From: DAOTWP01 sp034435675
GTDB lineage: Bacteria > Chloroflexota > Anaerolineae > Aggregatilineales > Phototrophicaceae
NCBI GenBank assembly: GCA_034435675.1
Contig: DAOTWP010000379.1
Coordinates: 1 to 59,951 of the forward strand
Length of the DNA stretch: 59,951 nt
Direction of reading: 5' to 3'
The notes beneath the pieces were generated by a model that was not told the DNA's origin, did not search any database, and saw only the letters and a list, made by a program, of their open reading frames with translations. The stretch's first letter is position 1. Each line of letters opens with the position of its first letter. Made by a program: the position numbers and the translations under genes. Positions 43,560 to 52,269 of the stretch are shown here, piece by piece.

Positions 43560-45704
43560 CTAGCTGCGAACCAGACTGGTCATACGCCGCTGCTCCGCCT
43601 CGATTTCCCGCCGCGCCTGAATACAGAGCATGACCTGCTGCTGTACCGAGGCTTGTATTTCAAGATCCGTTTCGGACTGCAAAAAGCGCAAATCCTGCCC
43701 AAGGCGTTCCAATCGGCGCAGGCGCAGCGTCAGTACTTTTCCTAGCAGTTCTTTCTCTGCTGAGTCGATTTGCCCGTAACGCTGGTGCTGCTGCCAGAGC
43801 ACGCTGAAATCTTCGGCAAAGCGATCTCGAAGCTGCAAGCGCACGGTATCCGGCTCGTTCATCAGCAAATGCGCTAACTCGTGCAGCAGTGCCGGTTCCA
43901 GATAACGCTGCACAAAGTCCCGAACCTCAAGATCATCCTGCCGCTGTGCGGCAAACAGTGCCAGCAAAAGAGCACGATAATCGCTGTGCGTAAAATCGTC
44001 TACCCCCAGTTCTGCGAGAGGACCTGCGAGGAGCGCCGTGTTTTGACCTGCCAGCTCGCGGAATTTGCGGTTGATGCCATAGAGCAGTTCCGGTTCCTGA
44101 TAGAGCATGCGCAGGCAGTAGGCTTCCAGCCCGGAATCACCGGTGACTACAGGATTGGCAGCACGAGTCGGGGGCTGTACAGACGGCTGCGCCGGCAGCA
44201 CCGTATAGCCCAATTCCAGTAAATCGGTATCGTCGGGTGGGGTGTTGCTGTAATCCAGCGGTGGCAGGTCGGGCGGTTCTTCCGTCTGCGCTGCGGGCAG
44301 TGTGCGACTGCTGCGCGAGGCAGTGCGGGGCGTGGACGGTGCTGCCGATTGCACGGGCGGCTGCCGGTACTTTTGCGCCCATGCCAACAGATCGCGTTCA
44401 TCAATGCGCAGCACACTGCCAAGCAACCGCCGCCAGTGCAAAATCAGCTTCTGGATGTTGTCCTTGGTGTATAGCGCGTCGCTGGACATTTGCAGCATGG
44501 GCATGAGGTGGCTGGCGACTGCCTCTAACTGCTGGATGGTTGGTTGATCCGGCAGGGTGCGCGTTTCCATCTCAATGACATAGTCCACCAGCGGCACTGC
44601 GGCATCCACCAGCGGTTGCCAGCGTTCCGGCGTTTCGCGAATCAGGTCGTCCGGGTCTTTGGCATCCGGGATTTGCAGGATACGCAGATCCACAGACAGT
44701 CTGCCCGCATGATCTGCGCGCAGCACCCCGCGCGCCACTTCGAGACTGCGCATGGTGGCGTTCTGCCCAGCGCTGTCGGCGTCCAGCGCAAGGATAATCC
44801 GCTTTGCCAGCCGGGGCGCAAGGCGGCTGATCTGCGCTTCGGTCATGGCGGTGCCCATTTGCGCGACTACGTTGGTGAAGCCCGCCTGATGTGCCTGAAT
44901 GGCATCCATGTAGCCTTCGACAATAATCGCAGTTTCGCTGACACGGATGCTTTCGCGTGCTTGATCCAGCGCGAACAATAACTGGCTCTTGTCGAACACT
45001 GCTGTCTGCGGGGAATTCAGGTATTTGGGGTTATCGCTGGCATCCAGTGCCCGCGCGCCAAAACCGACCACGCGCCCGCGCTGGTCATTGATGGGCACCA
45101 TCAGCCGGTTGCGGAAGCGGTCATACACACGTCCGGCTTCATTTTGCGAGAGCAGTCCAGCTTGCAGCATGAGTTCCTGTGTGTAACCCATCTGTTGCAG
45201 CGAATCGAGCAGGTTGCTCCAGCCGGGCGGCGCGTAACCGATTTTGAAGCGCCGCAGCGTAGCATCGGTCAAGCCGCGTTTTTCGCGGGCATAATCGAGC
45301 GCCGCCGCCGCGCCGCTGTCCGCCCCATTCAGCAGCAGTTCGTGGTAAAAATCGGCGGCGACTTGCAACAGCCCGCGCAGCTGATCACCGTGTTCAGCCT
45401 GTGCCTGCTGCTGCGGCGACTGGCGCTCTACCTCAACGCCGACCTGCTTGCCCAGCTCACGCAGCGCCTCGGAGAAGGTCCAGCCGTGCTGCTTCATGGC
45501 GAAGTTGAAGACATCCCCGCCTTCGGCACAGGCGCCGAAGCAGCGCCACGTCTGGCGATCCGGATTGACAACAAAGGATGGCGTTTTTTCCGCGTGGAAG
45601 GGACAGCAGGCTTTGTATACACGCCCGGCACGTTTGAGCGGCACATACTGCTGGATGTAATTGACAAGATCCAACCTGGATTTGATTTCTTCGGCAGCCG
45701 ACAT
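43560..45704 (-). CDS. dnaG: DNA primase DnaG
   Basis: 714 residues from ATG 45704; the frame is open to 45782 but the start of homology and the promoter favour 45704. It makes RNA primers for replication. The N-terminal zinc-binding domain has Cys34, His37, Cys55 and Cys59 (CCPFHAEKTPSF, WRCFGACAEGGD), with three residues between the last two cysteines instead of two. The RNA polymerase core follows (LNSPQTAVFDKSQLLFALDQ), with TOPRIM residues in AIIVEGYMDAI and ILALDADSAG. The C-terminal helicase-binding part is long and Pro/Thr-rich in the linker. rpoD follows on the same strand. Confidence 0.97.
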   Translation of the reverse strand: MSAAEEIKSRLDLVNYIQQYVPLKRAGRVYKACCPFHAEKTPSFVVNPDRQTWRCFGACAEGGDVFNFAMKQHGWTFSEALRELGKQVGVEVERQSPQQQAQAEHGDQLRGLLQVAADFYHELLLNGADSGAAAALDYAREKRGLTDATLRRFKIGYAPPGWSNLLDSLQQMGYTQELMLQAGLLSQNEAGRVYDRFRNRLMVPINDQRGRVVGFGARALDASDNPKYLNSPQTAVFDKSQLLFALDQARESIRVSETAIIVEGYMDAIQAHQAGFTNVVAQMGTAMTEAQISRLAPRLAKRIILALDADSAGQNATMRSLEVARGVLRADHAGRLSVDLRILQIPDAKDPDDLIRETPERWQPLVDAAVPLVDYVIEMETRTLPDQPTIQQLEAVASHLMPMLQMSSDALYTKDNIQKLILHWRRLLGSVLRIDERDLLAWAQKYRQPPVQSAAPSTPRTASRSSRTLPAAQTEEPPDLPPLDYSNTPPDDTDLLELGYTVLPAQPSVQPPTRAANPVVTGDSGLEAYCLRMLYQEPELLYGINRKFRELAGQNTALLAGPLAELGVDDFTHSDYRALLLALFAAQRQDDLEVRDFVQRYLEPALLHELAHLLMNEPDTVRLQLRDRFAEDFSVLWQQHQRYGQIDSAEKELLGKVLTLRLRRLERLGQDLRFLQSETDLEIQASVQQQVMLCIQARREIEAEQRRMTSLVRS

Positions 45705-45732
45705 GCCTGTAACCCCCACACCCGTAAAAGCG

Positions 45733-45761
45733 ATTATACGTATGCACGGCTGCACATGCAA
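45733..45761 (-). promoter_or_regulatory. Putative promoter of dnaG-rpoD
   Basis: Minus strand: TTGCAT (45761-45756), 17 bases, perfect TATAAT (45738-45733). The predicted start is about 22 bases before the dnaG ATG. The -35 matches only 3 of 6. Confidence 0.5.
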
Positions 45762-45884
45762 CTGCAAAGCGGGATTCAACAATGATGCAATATGAAATAT
45801 TCATGAAAAGTGTGCAGGCGAGACTGTACACCCCTGACAGCGGTAGCTTGCCACTACGCCCTGCCCTGCTGCTGGCTAAGTGGA

Positions 45885-45915
45885 AAGCAGGGGTGATCGT
45901 GACTCGCCCCTGCTT
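45885..45915. terminator. Palindrome between glyQS and dnaG
   Basis: AAGCAGGGG / CCCCTGCTT (9 bp, perfect, 13-base loop), 12 bases past the glyQS stop. On the plus strand it is followed by ATTGCTTGTTTTTAG; on the minus strand there is no U-tract. Either a terminator with its A-tract upstream or a REP-like repeat. Confidence 0.5.
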
Positions 45916-45926
45916 ATTGCTTGTTT

Positions 45927-48900
45927 TTAGAACCCACTCAGGTGGCTGAGGTCGGCACGCCCACGCTGCATCGAGCCGATTGCCTGAAGTAGTCCCAGCC
46001 GGTTTTGGCGCAGCGTGATGTCCTCGGCGTTGACCAGCACGCGGTCAAAGAACAGCGTGACGGCGGGCAGCATTGGTGCAAACGCATTAAGAAAGGCATC
46101 TACATTGCCATCTGCGGGGAGTGATTTATCCGCGTCGGTGTAAGCTTCAAACAGCGTTTGTTCTGCTTCCTCAACGAGCAGGTCAGTGTGGATGGCATAT
46201 TGTTCGCTGACGCCGCGCGTGATGCGCACGCAGCGGGCAAAGCCGTCCAGAATAGGCTGCCAGTCCGGACGCTGTACCCACGAGGTCAGTCCCTGCACGC
46301 CCAGTAGTGCGCGATGCGGGTTTTGGCTTTGCTCTGCCAGCACCGCCGCAACCACATCTGCTGCCCACCCCTGCTCGCTCAGCCACGCTTGCAGGCGCCC
46401 GGACATAAATTCCAGCACCTGCGCTCTTGCTTCTGGCGTGACCGAAACAGGCTGGAAATCAGCCGCGAGGTCAATCAGGTCGCGCAGGTCAACATCAATC
46501 TTGCGTGCTGTCACAATTTCAATGACTGCCAGCGCCGCGCGGCGCAAACCATAAGGATCAGAGGTTGCGCTGGGCGCCAACCCGGCAGCGAACAACCCCG
46601 CGAGGCTGTCCAGCCGATCTGCCAGCGCCAACAGCGTTCCTGCTGCGCTGGCGGGCAGTGCTGCGCCTGCGCCGCGTGGTTGCCAGTGTTCATAGATAGC
46701 GGCGGCGACTTCCGGCGGGAAGCCCTCGCGCAGGGCATATTCTCGCCCCATTGTGCCTTGCAGCGAGGTCATCTCGACCACCATATTGGTTGCCAGGTCC
46801 GCCTTGAGCAGGTGCGCGGCACGCTGTGCGATTGCCGTTTCGCTTGCGCCCAATTGCAGGAGATGACTCAGCGGCTCAACCATGCGCACAATACGTTCAT
46901 TCTTGTCCAGCATTGAGCCGAGCTTTTCCTGAAATGTAAGCGTGCTCAGCCGGGGGAGGTGTTCTGCCAGCGGTTTCTTGATGTCTTCGTTATAAAAGAA
47001 GCGCGCATCGGAGAAGCGTGCGCGCAGCACATGCTCATTGCCATGTGTGACAATTTCCAGATGTTCGCTGTCACCGTTACGCACGGCGATGAAGTACGGC
47101 ATCAGCCTGCCGTGCGCATCCTCTACCGGGAAGTAACGCTGCTTATCGCGCATCACTGTTACCAGCACATCGCGCGGCAGTTCCAGGTATTCCTGCTCAA
47201 AGGTGCCGATCAGCGCGGTGGGGGCTTCAACCAGATTGACGACTTCTGCGAGCAGACCGTCATCTTCTGGCACAACGCCGCCGACCTGCTGTGCCAGTGC
47301 CGCAACCTGTTCGGTAATCACCCTGCGCCGTTCGTGGATGTCCAGCAGCACGCCTGCCGCCTGCATCGCCTCGAAATAGCTCAGCGCGTTGGGCAGCGGA
47401 ATCTCTGGCGAATTGTAGGGGCGCAGCCCGCGTGTGACCCGCCCGCTGTTGGCACCGGCATAACTGAAGGGGATGACCTCTTCACCATACAGAGCAACCA
47501 GCCAGCGGATTGGGCGCGAGAACGCGATTCCGTTGGAGTTCCAGCGCATAGTTTTAGGAAAACGAATGCCTTCAATCAGCCGGGGCAGCGCCTCTGCCAG
47601 CACTTCCGCCGCGCCGCGTCCCACCTCGCGCACCAGCGCCGTGACATACTGCCCGCCGTCAATGGTTTCGACGCGCAGGTCTTCGACAGCGACACCCTTG
47701 CCTTTCGCAAAACCAACCGCAGCCGGGGTGGGCTTTCCGTTAGCGTCAAACGCACGGTTGGCGGGCGGACCTTTGGCGACAAATTCATCATCCGGTTGGC
47801 GTGGCGCGACACTACGCGCGCACAGGACTAACCGGCGCGGAGTGGCATACACCTGCACCCCCCCATGTGCCAGCCGCAGATCGCGGAGCAGCACATCCGC
47901 TGCGTTTTGCAACTGCGCCAGCGCGGAGTCAACATCCTGCGCGGGCAGTTCCTCCACGCCAATTTCGACCAGCAGGTCAGCAGGGGTAGCGTGGTCATGC
48001 AGCGCAGTTTTATGTGTGGGTTCATGAGGTGGCACTGCCCACAGCGCGTTCATTTTCGCCAGCGGATACTCAAGCTGCTGGCGCTGGTCGGCAAATGCCT
48101 TCGCAACCGCACGGGTCATATCGCGCATGCGGCGGAAGTAGCTGGCGCGTTCGGTTACGCCAATCGCGCCGCGTGTGTCCAACACATTAAACAGGTGGCT
48201 GCATTTGAGTACATAGTCATAAGCGGGCATCAGCGCCGCATGTTCCAGCGCGCGTTTGCTCTCGCGTTCGTAGACATCGTAGACCTGTTTCAGCCCGTCA
48301 ATGTCAGCAATCTCAAAGTAGTAGCGGCAGTGTTCGATTTCGCTTTGCAGGAACACATCGCGGTATTGCAGGTCGCCGAGCCAGTCAATCTCCCACGCGG
48401 CATTTTTGCCTTGCAGCGCCAGCGCGATACGCTCCAGCCCGTAGGTGATTTCCACAGAAACAGGATCGAGGTTTAGTCCGCCCGCCTGCTGAAAATAGGT
48501 ATACTGCGTGATTTCCTGCCCATCCAGCCAGACTTCCCATCCCAGCCCCCACGCACCCAGCGCCGGGGATTCCCAGTTGTCTTCCACAAAGCGAATATCA
48601 TGTTCACGTGGGTTGATACCCAGCGCTTCCAGCGATGCCAGATACAGCTCCTGCGGATTGCCCGGTTCAGGCTTGAGAATCACCTGATACTGGAAGTAGT
48701 ACTGCATCCGGTTAGGGTTTTCGCCATAACGTCCATCGTCGGGACGCACACTGGGTTCGACATAAGCAACACGCCAGGGTTCCGGTCCTAGCACGCGCAG
48801 CAGGGTTGCCGGGTTGCCTGTGCCCGCCCCGACCTGCACGTTGTAGGGATTCCAGATCACGCAGCCCTGCGCTGCCCAGAATTCATGCAGTTTCAGGATG

Positions 48901-48929
48901 ATATCTTGAAAATTCAACGGATTTGCCAT
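45927..48929 (-). CDS. glyQS: Glycyl-tRNA synthetase, fused alpha and beta subunits
   Basis: 1000 residues. Residues 1 to about 300 are the alpha (catalytic) subunit with MANPLNFQDIILKLHEFWAA, YNVQVGAGTGNPATLLRVLG, YVEPSVRPDDGRYGENPNRM and ITYGLERIAL. A short linker (about 300-325) leads into the beta subunit, which starts DLLVEIGVEELPAQD and continues through the tRNA-recognition domains to the C-terminal DALR-like anticodon region. In most bacteria these are two genes; the fused form is known from Chlamydiae, plant organelles and some Chloroflexota. It charges tRNA-Gly. AAGGA precedes the ATG. Confidence 0.97.
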   Translation of the reverse strand: MANPLNFQDIILKLHEFWAAQGCVIWNPYNVQVGAGTGNPATLLRVLGPEPWRVAYVEPSVRPDDGRYGENPNRMQYYFQYQVILKPEPGNPQELYLASLEALGINPREHDIRFVEDNWESPALGAWGLGWEVWLDGQEITQYTYFQQAGGLNLDPVSVEITYGLERIALALQGKNAAWEIDWLGDLQYRDVFLQSEIEHCRYYFEIADIDGLKQVYDVYERESKRALEHAALMPAYDYVLKCSHLFNVLDTRGAIGVTERASYFRRMRDMTRAVAKAFADQRQQLEYPLAKMNALWAVPPHEPTHKTALHDHATPADLLVEIGVEELPAQDVDSALAQLQNAADVLLRDLRLAHGGVQVYATPRRLVLCARSVAPRQPDDEFVAKGPPANRAFDANGKPTPAAVGFAKGKGVAVEDLRVETIDGGQYVTALVREVGRGAAEVLAEALPRLIEGIRFPKTMRWNSNGIAFSRPIRWLVALYGEEVIPFSYAGANSGRVTRGLRPYNSPEIPLPNALSYFEAMQAAGVLLDIHERRRVITEQVAALAQQVGGVVPEDDGLLAEVVNLVEAPTALIGTFEQEYLELPRDVLVTVMRDKQRYFPVEDAHGRLMPYFIAVRNGDSEHLEIVTHGNEHVLRARFSDARFFYNEDIKKPLAEHLPRLSTLTFQEKLGSMLDKNERIVRMVEPLSHLLQLGASETAIAQRAAHLLKADLATNMVVEMTSLQGTMGREYALREGFPPEVAAAIYEHWQPRGAGAALPASAAGTLLALADRLDSLAGLFAAGLAPSATSDPYGLRRAALAVIEIVTARKIDVDLRDLIDLAADFQPVSVTPEARAQVLEFMSGRLQAWLSEQGWAADVVAAVLAEQSQNPHRALLGVQGLTSWVQRPDWQPILDGFARCVRITRGVSEQYAIHTDLLVEEAEQTLFEAYTDADKSLPADGNVDAFLNAFAPMLPAVTLFFDRVLVNAEDITLRQNRLGLLQAIGSMQRGRADLSHLSGF

Positions 48930-49089
48930 AGTCGTCCTTGAAAAAGTGTGAATTGGGTAGAACGCTGTCGTATTGTATCATAGAGCACAAGCGCAGGAAT
49001 GCTATTGCTATCTGATGATTCTGCAAGCTGGTCAAAATCCCCGGTGAATTTGCGGCGGATTACGCAACCCCATTCGGGTAACAGGGTTT

Positions 49090-49755
49090 ATGAGTGTGAT
49101 GAACATTTTCAGTCGCAGAGCCAAAACCACCAACCTGAAGGGTCTGGATGACGCCGACCTTGTTGAACTCGCCAAAGGGGATAAAGATGCCTTTGGTGAG
49201 ATCTATGAGCGTTACATCAAGAAGATTTACAACTACATTTATTACCGCACCGGCAACCATCAGGAAGCCGAGGATTTGACCGCGCGTGTGTTCTACCGGG
49301 CGATGGCGCATATTACCAGCTATACGGATCGCGGCGTGCCGTTTCAGGCATGGCTCTATCGCATCGCGCATAATCTGGTGGCGAACTGGCATCGGGATCG
49401 CGGGCGGCGCAAGATTATCCCGCTGGATGATTATGTCGCCTCCAGCCTGCGGGTCGAAGCGCCGGAAAAAGCTGCCGAAGCGGACGAAGAACGGCGGATG
49501 CTGCTGGCGGCAGTCCAGCGCCTAACGCCGGACCGGCAGCAGCTTCTGGTACTGAAGTTTGTCGAGAAGCTGTCTAACGCGGAAATCGGGGATGCTATGG
49601 GGCGCACAGAAGGCGCGATCAAATCTCTGTATCACCGTACCCTGGAAGCACTGCGTGAAGAACTGGAATTGCAGCAGCGTTTGGCACAGCAGGGTGCCCA
49701 GCCTGAGAGCACGCCGTCACGGCGGCGTAGATTAAGACGTAAGGAAAAGGCATAA
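49090..49755 (+). CDS. ECF-type RNA polymerase sigma factor
   Basis: 221 residues. Region 2 (AFGEIYERYIKKIYNYIYYR, EAEDLTARVFYRAM, FQAWLYRIAHNLVANWHRDR) and region 4 (LTPDRQQLLVLKFVEKLSNA, EIGDAMGRTEGAIKSLYHRT) are present with no region 1 or 3, the ECF layout. A basic tail (SRRRRLRRKEKA) ends the protein. ECF factors redirect RNA polymerase in response to an envelope or stress signal, usually under an anti-sigma factor. The next gene starts six bases later and encodes a protein with one TM helix. Confidence 0.93.
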   Translation: MSVMNIFSRRAKTTNLKGLDDADLVELAKGDKDAFGEIYERYIKKIYNYIYYRTGNHQEAEDLTARVFYRAMAHITSYTDRGVPFQAWLYRIAHNLVANWHRDRGRRKIIPLDDYVASSLRVEAPEKAAEADEERRMLLAAVQRLTPDRQQLLVLKFVEKLSNAEIGDAMGRTEGAIKSLYHRTLEALREELELQQRLAQQGAQPESTPSRRRRLRRKEKA

Positions 49756-49761
49756 CAGAGC

Positions 49762-50157
49762 ATGTCCACACCACAGGATTATGAAAAAGAACTGCAAAAC
49801 CTGCTGACCGCGCTCACTGACGCGCTGCTAGCAGACCCCGGCGCTGATCTGGAACGTATCGCCGCCGTATATCATGTTCCCCCGCAGGATATTCAGGCGT
49901 TAATGGGACTAATTCGCCAACTGCATCTCACGCTGACCGGCGTTGAACCCTCCAAACAGTTTGTCATACGGCTGCGGCAGGATATCCTGGGCAAACAGGG
50001 GCAGCGTGTGTTCAGCAGCATTCGCCGTTTGCCCACGCGCGTGCAGATTGCTGCCGGTGTGACAGTTGCCGCAGGGTTTGTGCTGCTGGCACGTCGCCGT
50101 CTGGGGGGCGATGACCAGAGCGAAGCCGCCGATATTCCCGCCTTCGGGCAGCGCTGA
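49762..50157 (+). CDS. Small single-TM protein, possible sigma-factor partner
   Basis: 131 residues. Residues 1-95 are soluble and helical (DYEKELQNLLTALTDALLAD, VYHVPPQDIQALMGLIRQLH); residues 112-124 or so are hydrophobic (IAAGVTVAAGFVLLA), followed by basic residues, which places the N-terminal part in the cytoplasm. Six bases separate it from the ECF sigma gene. An anti-sigma or regulator role is inferred from position and topology only. No zinc-binding HxxxCxxC anti-sigma motif is visible. It converges on the membrane protein gene at 50296. Confidence 0.7.
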   Translation: MSTPQDYEKELQNLLTALTDALLADPGADLERIAAVYHVPPQDIQALMGLIRQLHLTLTGVEPSKQFVIRLRQDILGKQGQRVFSSIRRLPTRVQIAAGVTVAAGFVLLARRRLGGDDQSEAADIPAFGQR

Positions 50158-50295
50158 ACGCCAGCCCCGCCCTTACGGACAAATTGCGTTAGCAGCCAGC
50201 ACACAGCAGGCGGATCGTTGTTCTCAAACTGCCGCCGCCCGCCTGTAGGGGTACATGGCTTTGTGGGCATTTCCCGCGTAAGCCGCAGTGACCGA

Positions 50296-51207
50296 TCAGC
50301 GCAGCGTTTCAAGATTTCGCGATAGCTGATTGCCGCCTTCATCCGGGTGCAATCGCTGTGTTAGCCAGCGCCATAAACCTGTGATGACACTTTCGCGCAG
50401 TAGGTAATACAGCAGCGCTTGCAGCAGGGGCAGGCTGATTTCGACCAGCAGCCCATGCAGATCGGATTCGCTGACTAGCAGCGGCAGCGCATACAAACAC
50501 AGCAGCACCGCACCAAAATAGACGCCGAGCTGCACCGCGAAAAACAGCCCCAGCGCAGCAGCGATGGCTTCAAGACGATTCTGCGCGTAGCTGGCACTAA
50601 CTATGCCTACTAACGCAGCGCTGACGATAGATTGCACACTTTCTAGCGTGAACAGCAGAATCAGGGCGACGGCGCTGCTCATTGCCGCCAGCGCATCGAG
50701 CGTGCTGGCGTGCGCTGCTGCGCTGCCGGGCAGGGTCAGCAGCAGGATGAGTGCCTCGAAGCCCACCGCCAGCATCAATACGCCAGAGAGCAGTGTGATC
50801 CAGAAGCGCACCCAGCGGAAGCCCGAGCCGCGCTGCAAACTGCCGACGCTAAGCATCCACAGCGAGGGCAGCGTGCCAATCGGAAAAATGGCGAACAGCG
50901 CGTACAGTCCGTTTTCGCGGGTATGGGCAATTGCTGTACTAATCGCGCTTGCCAGAAGCGCACCATAGAGTACGCTGGCGAGCAGCGGCAGCAGCAGCAT
51001 AAGCGCGCTTGGTCCGTAATAGAGGAAGTACACCAGCGGCGACCATGACAACGACAACCCGCAGCAGAATAGCGCGAACACACCCGCCGCAATCCAGATT
51101 CTCCGACTGGTTGTGGAGCGGCGGGCATGGTGGGAAAAGGCATATTGAAACATGGGGTGCGCGGGGTACGTGCGGTTGAGCGCAAACCACAGCCGCCATG
51201 TCAACAT
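50296..51207 (-). CDS. Polytopic membrane protein (paralogue of the 51298 gene)
   Basis: 303 residues with about eight hydrophobic helices (for example LVYFLYYGPSALMLLLPLLA, VLMLAVGFEALILLLTLPGS). It shares with the 308-residue neighbour an N-terminal TWxLW...HPxFxY pattern, a central GLYxLxxxxPxGxLPxxxxL segment and a C-terminal LLxxxLYYLLRES/YSLRESAI segment, so the two are paralogues from a duplication. No transporter motif, ATPase or catalytic residues are seen. It is last of a four-gene minus-strand cluster. Function unknown. Confidence 0.75.
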   Translation of the reverse strand: MLTWRLWFALNRTYPAHPMFQYAFSHHARRSTTSRRIWIAAGVFALFCCGLSLSWSPLVYFLYYGPSALMLLLPLLASVLYGALLASAISTAIAHTRENGLYALFAIFPIGTLPSLWMLSVGSLQRGSGFRWVRFWITLLSGVLMLAVGFEALILLLTLPGSAAAHASTLDALAAMSSAVALILLFTLESVQSIVSAALVGIVSASYAQNRLEAIAAALGLFFAVQLGVYFGAVLLCLYALPLLVSESDLHGLLVEISLPLLQALLYYLLRESVITGLWRWLTQRLHPDEGGNQLSRNLETLR

Positions 51208-51297
51208 CGTTCACCTGCCTTCATCTGGTATGCAGCAGATTGCAGCATTATGCTATATATACACCGCAGATGCACCGCAGGATGACCTGAGTCGGGA

Positions 51298-52224
51298 TCA
51301 GATTTCGTCGCTGTAGCGGATGAAGCGTTCCATCAGCCGCAGGTCTTCGCTGTCAGCATCCAGCAGCCGCAGCAGCACGCGCCAGCAAACCTGGATGGCG
51401 CTTTCACGCAAGCTGTAGAAGCTGACCACACCCAGCAGCAGCGCCAGGGGATCGGTGTACCACCCGTCCAGCCCTGTCTGTCGCAGCCAGTAAGGCAGCA
51501 GCACAAAGGTGAGCAGAATCAGCAGGGTATAGCTGGCAAGCTGTAGTAGCAGAAACACGATCATGCCTAACAGGGGATTGCTACCACGCTCCCGCGCCAC
51601 CAACGGGAAAATCATGCCGAGCATACTGCCGAGGACAATTGACTGCATATGGTCGAGGCGGAATGCCGCTGCCACTGCCACCGAGCCAACAATCACCAGC
51701 ATAATGAACTCGGTAAGGTCGGGCTGACCGCTGAACGCTGTGACAAACAGTGCCAGCACAGCCGCCCCAGGCGTGGTCAGGATCACGTTCAGCAGCGCCT
51801 GGCGCTGATCATTGACTACCTGAAAGCTGTGATTACGATGCAAGCATCCCGTACCCAGCGCCAAAATCGCCGGGAGCGCGCCTGATGGGGACAGCCAGAG
51901 CAGGTCGTACAAGCCGTGTCCTGCCTGCCGTGCCAGAGTGCGGCTGATAGTCACCAGCCAGGCTGCGCCATAAAACGTGCCGCTGAACACTGCCAGGACA
52001 GCGGTAGTGCCGGGCAGCGGGCTGAACAGCAGGGGCAGGGTAACACGCGGCAGCAGCCACGTGCCCAGCAGCACATACAGAATCAGTCCGGCGAGCATCA
52101 GCGGCCCGAACCAGATGACCAACCGTGGGTTAACGGCTGCAACAGCGCTGCTGTGAATGTACAGGAACAGCGGGTGTGCCGCTGGCGGCTTGCGCAAGAC
52201 CTGCCACAGTTTCCACGTCTGCAT
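51298..52224 (-). CDS. Polytopic membrane protein (paralogue of the 50296 gene)
   Basis: 308 residues with about eight TM helices (LVIWFGPLMLAGLILYVLLG, LASYTLLILLTFVLLPYWLR and others). N-terminus MQTWKLWQVLRKPPAAHPLF and centre GHGLYDLLWLSPSGALPAIL match its neighbour. The C-terminal 20 residues are acidic and cytoplasmic (DADSEDLRLMERF). The pair may form a heterodimer in the membrane. Not recognised as any named family; the layout recalls ABC-2-type permease helices, but no ATPase gene is adjacent. Confidence 0.75.
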   Translation of the reverse strand: MQTWKLWQVLRKPPAAHPLFLYIHSSAVAAVNPRLVIWFGPLMLAGLILYVLLGTWLLPRVTLPLLFSPLPGTTAVLAVFSGTFYGAAWLVTISRTLARQAGHGLYDLLWLSPSGALPAILALGTGCLHRNHSFQVVNDQRQALLNVILTTPGAAVLALFVTAFSGQPDLTEFIMLVIVGSVAVAAAFRLDHMQSIVLGSMLGMIFPLVARERGSNPLLGMIVFLLLQLASYTLLILLTFVLLPYWLRQTGLDGWYTDPLALLLGVVSFYSLRESAIQVCWRVLLRLLDADSEDLRLMERFIRYSDEI

Positions 52225-52250
52225 AGTCTCTCGTTCCGTTGCGTTTCATT

Positions 52251-52269
52251 TGCCCGTACTGTGCGGGCA
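52251..52269. repeat. Stem-loop after the TolB-like gene
   Basis: TGCCCG / CGGGCA with a 7-base loop, immediately after the stop codon at 52270 and before the next gene. No U-tract; perhaps an attenuator or processing site. Confidence 0.35.

Noticed and set aside
46959..47831. 290-residue plus-strand open frame
   Set aside because: Antisense to the beta part of glyQS; no recognisable content.
50158..50295. Terminator between the convergent genes
   Set aside because: Only weak GC-rich pairing is visible and there is no T-run in either direction.
50296..52224. Paralogous membrane pair as an ABC transporter permease pair
   Set aside because: Helix number fits loosely, but there is no adjacent ATPase gene and no coupling-helix motif, so I left them as unknown membrane proteins.
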